From the NCBI RefSeq assembly GCF_011927955.1, contig NZ_JAATJN010000001.1, forward strand, positions 2,418,001-2,482,000: DNA of 64,000 nt, written 5' to 3'. This document shows positions 1 to 8,759 of the stretch, in pieces (position 1 is the first letter of the stretch; each line of letters opens with the position of its first letter). This DNA is from Brevibacterium marinum. Its GTDB lineage: Bacteria > Actinomycetota > Actinomycetes > Actinomycetales > Brevibacteriaceae. A model generated the notes under the pieces. That model was not told where the DNA came from, did no database searches, and was given only the letters and a program-made list of their open reading frames with translations. A program made the position numbers and the translations under genes.

Positions 1-2
1 TC

Positions 3-902
3 GTCAGCCTGCACAATCGGGCCAGCGGCCAAGGAATGCGCGGCAGTGTCGAGGTCGGCATCGAGACCCTGCTGGCCAAGGGCGCCGACCTCACACTGGG
101 CGCGAGCACCGACCTGGTGGCACGAGCTCGTGGCCTCGGTGCCGCCGATGCCCGGTTCCTGCCCGCCGCGGCCCCGGAGGTCTACCCCGTTCCCGCCGAG
201 GCGGCCCGTGCCACTCGCGCGAGCCTGGCCGAGGAGTTCGGCTTCGGAGACGAGGCCGTCATCGTGCTGGCCGTGGGTCGAGTCGCACCCCAGAAGAACT
301 ACCCGATGCTCATTCGTGCCCTCGGCCACCTCGGCGCGGCGGGCCACCGCGGCGGGGCGGGGCACCTGGGCGCGGCGGGCCGACTCGGCGGGGCCGGTCA
401 CCTCGACGATTCCCGGACTGCGGACCGACGACCACCGGAACTCGTCTTCCTCATCGCCGGAGCCGCGGATGAGGACGTCCTCGCCGAGGTGAGGGCACAG
501 TACCAGGACCTGGCGGCCACCTCGCCGGTGCCGGCTCTGCATTTCCTCGGTCCGCGCGACGACATCGCCGAACTCAATGCGGCGGCCGACCTCTACATCC
601 TCACCAGCGTGTGGGAGGCCCGTGCGCTGGTGCTGCAGGAGGCGCTCATCACCGGTCGCGCCATCATCGCCACCAGCACCGGCGGGACGACGGAACTCGT
701 CGGCGACGCGGGCATTCTCATCGCCGACGATGACGACTCGGCGCTGGCAGCAGCCATAGGCGAACTGGCCGCCGATCCGCCTCGGCGGGAGGAGCTGGCC
801 GGGCGCGCCCGGGCCCGCGGTGCCCAACTTCCCGATGAGAGAGATGTGGGCAAAGAACTGGTGAGCATATACACGGAACTCATGCCCTCCCAGGTAGGGT
901 AG
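3..902 (+). CDS. Glycosyltransferase (GT4/GT-B type), 3' part only
   Basis: The reading frame is open at the left edge, so the N-terminal part lies outside the window; 299 residues are visible. The C-terminal half looks like a GT-B glycosyltransferase: a VLAVGRVAPQKNY segment (start of the nucleotide-sugar-binding domain), a FLGPRDDIAELNAAADLYIL segment, then an E-rich ALVLQEALITGRAIIATSTGG stretch typical of family 4. It probably transfers a sugar from an NDP-sugar to a lipid, cell-wall or small-molecule acceptor; the acceptor cannot be told. A glycine/alanine-rich insert sits between the first strand and the PELVFLIAG strand. It is followed 33 nt later by a second glycosyltransferase gene, so the two probably act in one pathway. 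Confidence 0.8.
   Translation, partial: VSLHNRASGQGMRGSVEVGIETLLAKGADLTLGASTDLVARARGLGAADARFLPAAAPEVYPVPAEAARATRASLAEEFGFGDEAVIVLAVGRVAPQKNYPMLIRALGHLGAAGHRGGAGHLGAAGRLGGAGHLDDSRTADRRPPELVFLIAGAADEDVLAEVRAQYQDLAATSPVPALHFLGPRDDIAELNAAADLYILTSVWEARALVLQEALITGRAIIATSTGGTTELVGDAGILIADDDDSALAAAIGELAADPPRREELAGRARARGAQLPDERDVGKELVSIYTELMPSQVG
327..398 (+). repeat. 18-bp coding repeat, four copies
   Basis: Four in-frame 18-bp units encode the hexapeptides HLGAAG, HRGGAG, HLGAAG and RLGGAG, followed by a partial HL. The block lies inside the glycosyltransferase at a surface-loop position between two conserved strands. It looks like a slippage-expanded loop rather than a domain. Confidence 0.75.
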
Positions 903-935
903 AAGCAGCGTCGATCAAATGAAAAGGATGAGGAA

Positions 936-2072
936 ATGAGCGAATCCGGCGAGGTCCACCCACTCAGCGCAGACACGAGGATTCTGCACGTACTCGCCGA
1001 AACCACGGGGCCCGTCGTCGAAGTGGCGAAACTCGCAGTCCTCGGTCATCTGCGCGCCGGGTTCAAGGTCGCAGTCGCCGCCCACCGGTCGCTGCTGGGC
1101 ACGTTCGGCGTGCCGGAGGAACTGGCGGACAACTTCCGCGAGATCGAGCTGGCGGCCCGACGACGCTTCACCCTGGCCGATCCCAACACCGCGTTCACCC
1201 TGCACAAGTACTACCAGCACGTCGACGTCGTCCACGCCCACGGACTGCACGCGGCAACGCTGGCCGGACTCGCCTTCACCGGTCTGCCTGCCCGATTCCA
1301 CCCGAAGGTCGTCGCGACGATCGAATCCTTCGACGCCGCCAACGTCATCGAGAAGACCGGAGCCGAGATCGTGGGCCGGACCGCGACGGCGATACTGGGC
1401 ACCACCGAACCGGTCGTCGACTACTTCGGCGAGAAGGTCCCCGTCGTCGAACGTGCCGAACTGGTCCACCCCGACATCGACGTCGACCTCACCGTCAGGA
1501 CCCCGCGCGCCGAGGTTCGCCGCGAGCTGGGAGTCGATGAGGGCACGTGGATGATCGCCAGCCCCATCGCCCTGCGCGACCACACCGCACTGGCCACGGT
1601 CCTCGACGCCGCCGACCAGATCAACACGAGGAGGCCCGGGCGCCCCGTGGTCACGGTGCTCACCGGCACCGGCAAGGACCGGAACACGATTGAGAAGGCA
1701 TTCGCGGACCGCGGCGTCATCGTCGCCCCGGCCGGCGACCTCGTCGACGTCGCAGCCGCCGCAGACGTCGTCATCGCCAGTGAATCCATGACCGGGCTCA
1801 GCCACGAAGACCTCATGCAGCTGTCGAAGCCGGCTGTCTTCATCGGCAACGCCCGACGCGCAGGCATCTGGGGCGCGGCGGCGAAGCCCGTTGCGGCCGA
1901 CGACACGGATGCGCTTCTGAGTGAGATCAATCATCTTCTCGACGACCCCGCCGGTCGCGGCTCGCAGGCGGTGGCCGCGAAGAAGCGCGTCATCGACGTG
2001 AGCAACGGCGCCGCGATCTCGGCGACGCTGCTCGATCTCTATGCCGAGGTCGCCGAATCGTCGGATTCGTGA
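936..2072 (+). CDS. Glycosyltransferase-like protein (GT-B fold)
   Basis: The 378-residue protein begins with [20 protein letters not shown] and shows the alternating strand/helix pattern of GT-B enzymes: an N-terminal domain with [13 protein letters not shown], then a second domain with [21 protein letters not shown] and an [20 protein letters not shown] segment corresponding to the donor-binding region. An AGGATGAGG Shine-Dalgarno lies just before the ATG. No signal peptide or membrane segment is visible, so it is probably cytoplasmic. The acceptor is unknown. It ends at the promoter region of pyrG and pairs with the glycosyltransferase upstream. Confidence 0.7.
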   Translation: MSESGEVHPLSADTRILHVLAETTGPVVEVAKLAVLGHLRAGFKVAVAAHRSLLGTFGVPEELADNFREIELAARRRFTLADPNTAFTLHKYYQHVDVVHAHGLHAATLAGLAFTGLPARFHPKVVATIESFDAANVIEKTGAEIVGRTATAILGTTEPVVDYFGEKVPVVERAELVHPDIDVDLTVRTPRAEVRRELGVDEGTWMIASPIALRDHTALATVLDAADQINTRRPGRPVVTVLTGTGKDRNTIEKAFADRGVIVAPAGDLVDVAAAADVVIASESMTGLSHEDLMQLSKPAVFIGNARRAGIWGAAAKPVAADDTDALLSEINHLLDDPAGRGSQAVAAKKRVIDVSNGAAISATLLDLYAEVAESSDS

Positions 2073-2084
2073 GCCCGGCTTTGA

Positions 2085-2090
2085 TAGAAT
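2085..2090 (+). promoter_or_regulatory. Candidate -10 element for pyrG (TAGAAT)
   Basis: TAGAAT ends 8 nt before a GTG that fits the usual start of PyrG. With no Shine-Dalgarno before that GTG, this suggests a leaderless or nearly leaderless transcript. The -35 region is poor. Confidence 0.4.
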
Positions 2091-2098
2091 CGAATCCC

Positions 2099-3763
2099 GT
2101 GGTGAACAGAACTGGCCCAGACGGCACAAATACGGCAAAGCACATCTTCGTCATGGGAGGCGTCGCCTCTTCGCTGGGCAAAGGACTGACGGCATCGAGC
2201 CTCGGCCATCTGCTCACTCAGCGCGGTCTGTCCGTGGCGATGCAGAAGCTGGATCCCTACCTCAATGTGGATCCGGGAACGATGAATCCCTTCCAGCACG
2301 GTGAGGTCTTCGTCACCGAAGACGGTGCCGAGACCGACCTCGACATCGGCCACTACGAGCGCTTCCTCGACGTCGACCTCGACGGCGCGGCCAATGTGAC
2401 GACCGGACAGGTCTACTCCTCGGTCATCGCCAAGGAACGCCGCGGCGCCTACCTCGGCGACACCGTTCAGGTCATCCCGCACATCACCGATGAGATCAAA
2501 TCGCGGATGCGGGCCCAGGCCGAGCGCCCCGTCGAGGACCGACCCGATGTCATCATCACCGAGATCGGCGGCACCGTCGGTGACATCGAATCCCAGCCCT
2601 TCCTCGAAGCCGCGCGGCAGGTCCGTCATGACATCGGCCGCGACAACGTGTTCTTCATCCACGTGTCCCTCGTCCCGTACCTCGGGCCCTCGGGTGAGCT
2701 GAAGACGAAGCCGACCCAGCACTCGGTGGCCGCGCTGCGCTCGATCGGCATCCAGCCCGACGCGATCGTGCTGCGCTCCGACCGTGAGCTGCCGGATGCC
2801 ATCCGGACGAAGATCGCCTCCTCGTGTGACGTCGAATCCGATGCCGTGGTCTCCTGCGTCGACGCGCCCAGCATCTACGACATCCCGAAGGTCCTCCACG
2901 ACGGGGGCCTCGACGTCTTTGTCATCCGTCGACTCAACCTCCCCTTCCGCGACGTCGACTGGACGAAGTGGGACTGGGTGCTCGAGCGGGTCCACAACCC
3001 CGAACATCAGGTGCGCATCGGCATCGTCGGCAAGTACATCGACCTCCCCGACGCCTACCTTTCGGTCACCGAAGCGCTGCGTCACGGCGGATTCGCCAAT
3101 GACGCCCGGGTGAAGGTCGAATGGATCCAGTCCGACGACTGTGACACGGAGGACGGGGCGCGCGAGCGGCTGTCGGGCCTCGACGCGATGTGCGTGCCCG
3201 GCGGTTTCGGCATCCGCGGCATCGACGGCAAGCTCGGCGCACTCGCCTACGCCCGGACCAATGGCATTCCGACCCTGGGCCTGTGCCTGGGGCTGCAGTG
3301 CATGGTCATCGAATACGCACGCCACGTCGTCGGAATCGGTGACGCCTCGTCCTCCGAATTCGACCCCGACACGCAGGTTCCCGTCATCGCGACCATGGCC
3401 GAACAGCTCTCCATCGTCGACGGCGAGGGCGACCTGGGCGGAACCATGCGCTTGGGCACCTACGAAGCGAAGCTGGATGAAGGAAGCGTCGTCGCCGGCG
3501 TCTACAGTTCGAACCTCATCACGGAACGCCACCGGCACCGCTACGAGGTCAACAACTCCTACCGCGAGGACCTGGCCGAAGCCGGGCTCCGGTTTTCGGG
3601 CACCTCACCCAGCGGCGAGCTCGTCGAGTTCGTGGAGCTGCCGGAATCCGTCCATCCCTACTATGTGGCGACGCAGGCTCACCCCGAGCTCAAGTCACGT
3701 CCGACGAAGCCGCACCCGCTCTTCGCCGGACTCGTGGCCGCGGCACTGCGCACCGAGAACTAG
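2099..3763 (+). CDS. pyrG: CTP synthase
   Basis: This 554-residue enzyme makes CTP from UTP, ATP and glutamine, the last step of de novo pyrimidine synthesis. The synthetase domain begins with [16 protein letters not shown], whose P-loop lysine is about residue 28, and contains [20 protein letters not shown]. The C-terminal class I glutamine amidotransferase domain has the nucleophile in GLCLGLQC (Cys about 396) and a late THPE-like [14 protein letters not shown] segment with the catalytic His/Glu. An open frame reaches back to a GTG at 2069, but the GTG pair at 2099/2102 gives the N-terminal length seen in mycobacterial PyrG. The next gene is an ADP-ribose pyrophosphatase, the same order as Rv1699–Rv1700. 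Confidence 0.97.
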   Translation: MVNRTGPDGTNTAKHIFVMGGVASSLGKGLTASSLGHLLTQRGLSVAMQKLDPYLNVDPGTMNPFQHGEVFVTEDGAETDLDIGHYERFLDVDLDGAANVTTGQVYSSVIAKERRGAYLGDTVQVIPHITDEIKSRMRAQAERPVEDRPDVIITEIGGTVGDIESQPFLEAARQVRHDIGRDNVFFIHVSLVPYLGPSGELKTKPTQHSVAALRSIGIQPDAIVLRSDRELPDAIRTKIASSCDVESDAVVSCVDAPSIYDIPKVLHDGGLDVFVIRRLNLPFRDVDWTKWDWVLERVHNPEHQVRIGIVGKYIDLPDAYLSVTEALRHGGFANDARVKVEWIQSDDCDTEDGARERLSGLDAMCVPGGFGIRGIDGKLGALAYARTNGIPTLGLCLGLQCMVIEYARHVVGIGDASSSEFDPDTQVPVIATMAEQLSIVDGEGDLGGTMRLGTYEAKLDEGSVVAGVYSSNLITERHRHRYEVNNSYREDLAEAGLRFSGTSPSGELVEFVELPESVHPYYVATQAHPELKSRPTKPHPLFAGLVAAALRTEN

Positions 3764-3807
3764 GCAGCAGTTCGGGATCAACCAGTTCGACCGACGGGAG
3801 GACTCGC

Positions 3808-4527
3808 ATGAGCGATCTGCGAGACGAGGCGTACACACCGAGAATCACCGAATCCGACGTGGTCTACCACGGGGCGGTGTGGAACATTCGGCGCGAGACC
3901 TTCGATCTGCCCGAAGCCCCCGGACTGGTGCGCGACATGATGGCCCACAACGGCGCCGTCGCCATCGCCTGCGTGGATGAGCAGGAGAGGATCCTGCTCA
4001 TCCAGCAGTACCGACACCCCGTGCGAGCCAGGCTGTGGGAAGTCCCGGCTGGTCTGCTCGACGTGCCCGGCGAGGCCCCGATCGATGCGGCCGAGCGCGA
4101 ACTGGCCGAGGAAGCCGATCTGCGGGCCGGTCGCTGGGAGGTCCTCACCGACTCCTGTCTGACTCCCGGCGGCAGCAGCGAATCGATCCGCCTCTACCTG
4201 GCGAGAGACCTCGAACTCATCGCCGACGAGGACCGTCACGCACGCAGCGAAGAGGAAGCCGGGTTCAGATTCCGGTGGGCCGGTCTCGACGAGGCGCTCG
4301 ACGCCGTGGGTGCCGGTGAGATCACGAACTCCATCGCCCAGTTGGCGATTCTGCAGGTCGCTCGGATCCTGCGGGCTGAGGCCGCCGGGGGCCCCGTCCT
4401 GACCCGCAGCGTCGATGCGCCGAGGCTGCTGATCGACGGGCGTGGGGACGCTGCCTCCGGCGAACCCGCCTCTGCCGGCGGCGCACGCACCGATTCCTCG
4501 GGCTCGTCCGGCAACCCGCAGGACTGA
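3808..4527 (+). CDS. NUDIX hydrolase, ADP-ribose pyrophosphatase type
   Basis: The 239-residue protein resembles M. tuberculosis Rv1700. It should hydrolyse ADP-ribose to AMP and ribose 5-phosphate. The Nudix box runs through PAGLLDVPGEAPIDAAEREL followed by AEEADL: the R-E-L-x-E-E core is intact, but the usual glycine after the EE pair is an Asp. The upstream segment HNGAVAIACVDEQERILLIQ is the typical first strand. A GGGAGGA Shine-Dalgarno precedes the ATG. The last 35 residues are a Ser/Gly/Ala-rich tail that overlaps an upstream extension of the xerD frame. Confidence 0.9.
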   Translation: MSDLRDEAYTPRITESDVVYHGAVWNIRRETFDLPEAPGLVRDMMAHNGAVAIACVDEQERILLIQQYRHPVRARLWEVPAGLLDVPGEAPIDAAERELAEEADLRAGRWEVLTDSCLTPGGSSESIRLYLARDLELIADEDRHARSEEEAGFRFRWAGLDEALDAVGAGEITNSIAQLAILQVARILRAEAAGGPVLTRSVDAPRLLIDGRGDAASGEPASAGGARTDSSGSSGNPQD

Positions 4528-4537
4528 GGACCGGCGC

Positions 4538-5485
4538 ATGGCCCGGCACGGTGCCGAACTTCTTCCCGAGCTGCCGCAGTCCCTGGCGCGGGCCATCGAG
4601 ACCTACCTGAACTCGCTGCGGTTCGAACGCGGACTGTCCCGGAACTCCATCGACGCCTACGCCCGCGACCTGGCCAGGTACGGGACCTGGCTGAGCGCGG
4701 AGGGGATCGGCCACCTCGGCGAGGTCGAACGATCACATGTCGAAGCCTTCGCCCTGCACCTGCTCGACGAGGACCTGGCGCCGCGGACGCGTGCACGAGC
4801 CCTGGTCGCTCTCCGCCGCTTCCACAGCTTCGCCCTCGGCGAGGGACTGAGCGGGAGCGACCCGGCCTCGGAAGTCAGCCCACCGCAGGAGGGACTGCGC
4901 CTGCCGAAGGCCCTGTCCCTGGCCGACATCGAGTCGATGCTGGCCACGACGGCCGGCGAGGAACCGACGCAGATCCGTGCGGCGGCGCTGCTCGAACTCC
5001 TCTACGCCAGCGGTGCACGCATCTCCGAGGCCGTGGGGGTGGACCTCGACGATGTCGACCTCGACACCGGCCTCGTCCGTCTCTACGGCAAGGGTGGGAA
5101 GGAACGCATCGTTCCCTTCGGATCGCATGCCTCCGCGGCGCTGGGCGCCTGGGTGTCTCGGGTGCGGCCCGCGATGGCGGCCAAGGCCAGAAGTTCGTCC
5201 CCCGCCGGTGCGCTCTTCCTCAATGCGCGGGGCACACGCCTGTCGCGCCAGACCGCCTGGCAGATCGTCAAGGACGCGGGCGAGCTGGCAGGGCTGGAGG
5301 CGGAGGTCTCACCGCACACGTTCCGACACTCCTTCGCGACACACCTGCTCGAGGGCGGAGCGGACATCCGGGTCGTCCAGGAACTGCTGGGACACGCCTC
5401 GGTCACGACCACGCAGATCTATACGAAGGTGTCGGAGGAAACATTGCGTGAAGTGTACGCGACCTCGCACCCCCGGGCGCGGTAG
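4538..5485 (+). CDS. xerD: Site-specific tyrosine recombinase XerD
   Basis: The 315-residue recombinase acts with XerC to resolve chromosome dimers at dif. The N-terminal SAM-like domain includes LNSLRFERGLSRNSIDAYAR. The catalytic set is complete: Arg161 in ASGARISE, Lys in GKGGKER, His260/Arg263 in HTFRH, His in LLGHAS and the nucleophile Tyr295 in TTTQIYTKV. The ATG at 4538 was chosen because GAGGA sits 8 nt upstream and the gene then starts 10 nt after the Nudix stop; the frame is open further upstream inside the Nudix gene. No phage or integron genes adjoin it, and ParA/ScpAB follow, so this is the housekeeping enzyme. Confidence 0.93.
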   Translation: MARHGAELLPELPQSLARAIETYLNSLRFERGLSRNSIDAYARDLARYGTWLSAEGIGHLGEVERSHVEAFALHLLDEDLAPRTRARALVALRRFHSFALGEGLSGSDPASEVSPPQEGLRLPKALSLADIESMLATTAGEEPTQIRAAALLELLYASGARISEAVGVDLDDVDLDTGLVRLYGKGGKERIVPFGSHASAALGAWVSRVRPAMAAKARSSSPAGALFLNARGTRLSRQTAWQIVKDAGELAGLEAEVSPHTFRHSFATHLLEGGADIRVVQELLGHASVTTTQIYTKVSEETLREVYATSHPRAR

Positions 5486-5521
5486 GGTTGGAGCCAAGAG
5501 CAACGAAAGGTGGCCATCCGA

Positions 5522-6394
5522 GTGATGAATACGCAACAGGCGTTGGATATTCCCAAGTCGACTTCCGCTGACCCCGAGCAGCGGGACTTCGACGAACCGG
5601 CACCGCTGGACACTCATGGGCCCGCCCGCATCATCGCCATGGTCAACCAGAAGGGCGGCGTCGGCAAGACGACGTCGTCGATCAACCTCGGCGCCTCCCT
5701 GGCCGCCTACGGACGCAAGATGCTCCTCGTCGACTTCGACCCGCAGGGTGCGCTGTCCGTGGGCCTCGGCATCAACCCCTACGACCTCGACACCAGCGTC
5801 TACAACCTGCTGATGAACCCCCGCATGGACCCGCATGAGGTCATCGTCGGCACCGATTTCGACGACATCGACGTCCTTCCCGCCAACATCGACCTCTCGG
5901 CCGCCGAGGTCCAGCTCGTCGGTGAGGTCGCCCGGGAGCAGATCCTCTCGCGCGTTCTGTCCAAGGTCGCCGACGAGTACGATGTCATCCTCATCGACTG
6001 CCAGCCCTCCCTGGGCCTGCTCACCGTCAACGCTCTGACCGCCTCACACGGTGTCATCATTCCGCTCGAGACCGAGTTCTTCGCCCTCCGCGGTGTCGCC
6101 CTCCTGGTCGAGACCATCGAGAAGATCCAGGACCGGCTCAACCCCTCGCTCGTCGTCGACGGAATCCTGGCCACGATGTTCGACTCGCGAACCCTGCACT
6201 CCAAAGAGGTCATGTCGCGTGTGATGGAGGCCTTCGACGACAGGGTCTTCGACACGGTCATCAACCGCACCGTGAAGTTCCCCGACGCCTCGGTCGCTGC
6301 CGAACCGATCACGAGCTTCGCCCCCAAGCACGCAGGGTCCGAGGCCTACCGCCGTCTGGCCAGGGAGCTCATCGCCCGTGGAGGCGCGCCCTGA
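5522..6394 (+). CDS. ParA family ATPase (Rv1708-like)
   Basis: This is a deviant-Walker ParA/MinD ATPase of 290 residues from the GTG at 5522 (an ATG at 5525 and a GTG at 5510 are alternatives). KGGVGKTT at residues 44–51 is the signature P-loop with its extra lysine; LLVDFDPQGALS is switch I/Walker A', and VILIDCQPSLG is Walker B. AAAGGTGG 9 nt before 5522 favours that start. It lies directly before scpA, as in mycobacteria, and no ParB gene follows, so it is the scp-linked ParA homologue rather than the oriC parAB protein. Its stop overlaps the start of scpA. Confidence 0.92.
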   Translation: MMNTQQALDIPKSTSADPEQRDFDEPAPLDTHGPARIIAMVNQKGGVGKTTSSINLGASLAAYGRKMLLVDFDPQGALSVGLGINPYDLDTSVYNLLMNPRMDPHEVIVGTDFDDIDVLPANIDLSAAEVQLVGEVAREQILSRVLSKVADEYDVILIDCQPSLGLLTVNALTASHGVIIPLETEFFALRGVALLVETIEKIQDRLNPSLVVDGILATMFDSRTLHSKEVMSRVMEAFDDRVFDTVINRTVKFPDASVAAEPITSFAPKHAGSEAYRRLARELIARGGAP

Positions 6395-7251
6395 GCGAGT
6401 CCGTCAGCGAAGGGTTCCAGGTCGAGCTGGAGAACTTCTCCGGTCCCTTCGACCTGCTCCTCGGGCTGATCTCGAAGCGTCGTCTCGACGTCACGGAGAT
6501 CGCCCTCGCCGAGGTGACCGATGAGTTCATCGCGTACACGACCGATCTGAGCGAGCGCGTCGGTGCCAAGGCCGGTTCCGGCCTCGCCGAGATCTCCCAG
6601 TTCCTGCTGGTGGCCGCGACCCTGCTCGACCTCAAGACGGCACGTCTGCTGCCCAACGAGGACGGGGAGGAGGAGCTCGACCTCGAACTCCTCGAGGCTC
6701 GCGACCTGCTCTTCGCCCGGCTCCTGCAGTACCGGGCCTACAAGTCCGTGAGCCGGTACTTCGCCGATGCGATGGCCGCCGGTTCGGTCAGGGTGCCACG
6801 CAGCGTCGGCTTGGAGGCGGAGTTCCAGGACGTGCTGCCGCCGTTGGAGATGCACATCGGCCCCGGCGAGCTGGCCGGCCTGTATGCCACGGTGCTCCAA
6901 CGCGACCACACGCCCCCGAGCGTCGCCGTCGACCACATCCACCTGCCGCTGGTCAGCGTCTCCGAACAGCGCGGGCACATCCTCGGGCTGCTCAGGGCAG
7001 GGGACCTCGACTTCCAGAAACTCCTCGACACGGCCGAGAACTCGCTGGTCGTCGTGGCCCGGTTCCTGGCGCTGCTGGAGCTGTTCAAGGTCGGACTCTG
7101 CGACTTCGATCAGGAGGAGCCGCTGGGCCCGCTGCTCATCGTCCGGACCGAATCCACCGAGGACGGCGTGGACCTGCGCACCGAGGGGGAGTGGGACGGC
7201 GGCACCATCGAGGACGACAGCGGCACCGACAGGGGAGAGGGGCCCGAATGA
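6391..7251 (+). CDS. scpA: Segregation and condensation protein A, apparent CTG start
   Basis: ScpA is the kleisin that bridges the SMC heads with ScpB. The conserved kleisin N-terminus, FQVELENFSGPFDLLLGLIS, is encoded before the first canonical start (GTG 6514), so the gene must begin upstream. No ATG, GTG or TTG occurs in this frame there. A CTG at 6391 lies 6 nt after a strong GGAGG and overlaps the parA stop as CTGA. This gives 286 residues with the expected N-terminus. The C-terminal winged-helix region includes VVVARFLALLELFKVGLCDF and ends in an acidic tail. It overlaps scpB by ATGA. Confidence 0.85.
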   Translation: MSESVSEGFQVELENFSGPFDLLLGLISKRRLDVTEIALAEVTDEFIAYTTDLSERVGAKAGSGLAEISQFLLVAATLLDLKTARLLPNEDGEEELDLELLEARDLLFARLLQYRAYKSVSRYFADAMAAGSVRVPRSVGLEAEFQDVLPPLEMHIGPGELAGLYATVLQRDHTPPSVAVDHIHLPLVSVSEQRGHILGLLRAGDLDFQKLLDTAENSLVVVARFLALLELFKVGLCDFDQEEPLGPLLIVRTESTEDGVDLRTEGEWDGGTIEDDSGTDRGEGPE

Positions 7252-7880
7252 TCGACGACGAGATCCTGGCCGGCATCGAGGCGGTCCTCATGATCAGCGA
7301 CTCTGCGGTGTCGGCCGGTGAGCTGGCCACCGCGCTCGGCCTCGACGAGGAGACGGTCTCCGAGGCCATCGCCGAGCTCAAGGCCGACTACGACGGCGCT
7401 GAGGACAGACGCCAGCGCGGGTTCGAGATCCGCCTCGTCGCCGGAGGGTTCCGCATCTTCTCTCGCGGGGACTACCACGAGATCGTCAAGGACTTCCTGA
7501 CCTCGGGACAGAGCGCGAAGCTGTCTCAGGCCGCGCTCGAGACGCTCGCCGTCATCGCCTACCGACAGCCGATCTCACGACCGCGCATAGCCGCCATCCG
7601 CGGAGTCAGCGTCGACGGCGTCATCCGCACCCTGCTCCTGCGCGGACTCATCGTCGAAGCAGGCAAGGAAGCGACCACCTCGGCGCTGCTCTACACGACC
7701 ACACACCAGTTCCTCGACGCGCTCGGCATGAACAGCCTCGACGATCTTCCGGAGATCGCTCCGTACCTGCCTGAGGACGCCGATGTCGCCGAGCTGGGCA
7801 GCGACAGTGCCGAGGTTCTGGCCTCCGGCGACGACGAGATGGGCGAACTCGACGACGAGATGTCACGAGTTGACGATTGA
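7248..7880 (+). CDS. scpB: Segregation and condensation protein B
   Basis: The 210-residue partner of ScpA in the SMC complex contains two winged-helix domains. Diagnostic segments are the N-terminal IEAVLMISDSAVSAGELATA and the central LSQAALETLAVIAYRQPISR, followed by IAAIRGVSVDGVIRTLLLRG. The ATG at 7248 overlaps the scpA stop (ATGA) behind an AGGGGAGAGGGG tract; the open frame upstream is only the scpA region in another frame. The C-terminus is an acidic Asp/Glu-rich tail. Together with parA and scpA this forms a segregation operon. Confidence 0.93.
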   Translation: MIDDEILAGIEAVLMISDSAVSAGELATALGLDEETVSEAIAELKADYDGAEDRRQRGFEIRLVAGGFRIFSRGDYHEIVKDFLTSGQSAKLSQAALETLAVIAYRQPISRPRIAAIRGVSVDGVIRTLLLRGLIVEAGKEATTSALLYTTTHQFLDALGMNSLDDLPEIAPYLPEDADVAELGSDSAEVLASGDDEMGELDDEMSRVDD

Positions 7881-7889
7881 TTTGAGAGA

Positions 7890-7908
7890 ATGGACTCCAT
7901 GAGTCCAT
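7890..7908 (+). repeat. Perfect inverted repeat over the rluB start codon
   Basis: ATGGACTC-cat-GAGTCCAT is an 8-bp perfect dyad with a 3-nt loop. The left arm begins at the first possible ATG and the loop contributes to the second in-frame ATG (7899). In mRNA it would form a short hairpin on the initiation region. Confidence 0.6.
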
Positions 7909-8759
7909 ACCGTGATCCCCGAGCGCCTGGCGGGCGCCACAATCGTCCGACCCGAAAACAGCGTTCCAGTACCTCTGCAAAGGCCTCCCAAAGGGCGCAG
8001 TCAGGGACAGGGAGAACATCGGATGCCCATGTCAGCGGGGGTGTGCGACTGCAGAAGATCCTCGCCGAGGCGGGCCTGGGCTCGCGTCGGGCATGTGAGC
8101 AGCTCATCCTCGACGGACGGGTCGAAGTCGATGGTTCCGTCGTCACCGAGCTGGGCACGCGGATCGACCCCGAGACGCAGTCCGTGTACGTGGATACGAT
8201 GAGAATTTCGACACAGACCCAGAAGGTCTACCTGGTGCTCAACAAGCCCGCCGGAGTCGTGTCGACGATGAGTGATCCGGACGGGCGTCCCTGCCTGGCC
8301 GACTATGTCAAGAATCGCGTCGACCGTCTCTTCCACGTCGGGAGACTCGACACCGAGACCGAGGGACTCATCCTCCTGACCAATGACGGTGAACTGAGCA
8401 ACCGGCTGGCCCACCCGCGCTACGAGATCCCCAAGACCTACCTGGCGCAGGTCAAGGGACAGCTGGCCAAGGACGCCGGCGCCCGCCTCAAGGCCGGCAT
8501 CGATCTCGACGACGGCTTCGTCAAGGTCGATGACTTCAGGCTCGTGGATTCGACTCCCGGCAAGTCGGTGGTCGAACTGACCCTGCACTCGGGCCGCAAC
8601 AGGGTGGTCCGTCGCCTGCTCAAAGAGATCGGCAACCCCGTCGAGCGCCTCGTGCGGACGAAATTCGGTCCGATCACGCTCGACGAACAGAAGCAGGGCA
8701 AGATCCGCCCCCTGCGCTCGGACGAGACCGGCGAACTCTTCGAGGCCGTCGGCTTGTGA
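7890..8759 (+). CDS. rluB: 23S rRNA pseudouridine synthase (RluB/RsuA family)
   Basis: The protein has 289 residues. A basic, Ser/Arg-rich tail of about 50 residues is followed by an S4 RNA-binding domain (VRLQKILAEAGLGSRRACEQ) and the RsuA-type catalytic domain. The catalytic aspartate is Asp154 in HVGRLDTETEGLILLT; KPAGVVSTMSDPDGRP and a late SGRNRVVRRLLKEIGNPV are also typical. It isomerises uridine in the large-subunit rRNA. Two in-frame ATGs (7890, 7899) lie in a hairpin with no clear Shine-Dalgarno, so the exact start is uncertain. The order scpB–rluB matches Rv1710–Rv1711. The stop overlaps tyrA. Confidence 0.93.
   Translation: MDSMSPYRDPRAPGGRHNRPTRKQRSSTSAKASQRAQSGTGRTSDAHVSGGVRLQKILAEAGLGSRRACEQLILDGRVEVDGSVVTELGTRIDPETQSVYVDTMRISTQTQKVYLVLNKPAGVVSTMSDPDGRPCLADYVKNRVDRLFHVGRLDTETEGLILLTNDGELSNRLAHPRYEIPKTYLAQVKGQLAKDAGARLKAGIDLDDGFVKVDDFRLVDSTPGKSVVELTLHSGRNRVVRRLLKEIGNPVERLVRTKFGPITLDEQKQGKIRPLRSDETGELFEAVGL

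Noticed and set aside
915..2138. Long minus-strand open frames opposite glycosyltransferase and pyrG (also 2039–3538, 11274–12743, 54606–56108, 56044–57612, 62208–63905)
   Set aside because: They lie fully antisense to conserved genes, have low-complexity Arg/Asp/Gly-rich translations, and no family features; they are high-GC codon shadows.
4538..5485. XerD as an integron or phage integrase
   Set aside because: It lies in the conserved pyrG–parA–scpAB context with housekeeping XerD sequence and length.
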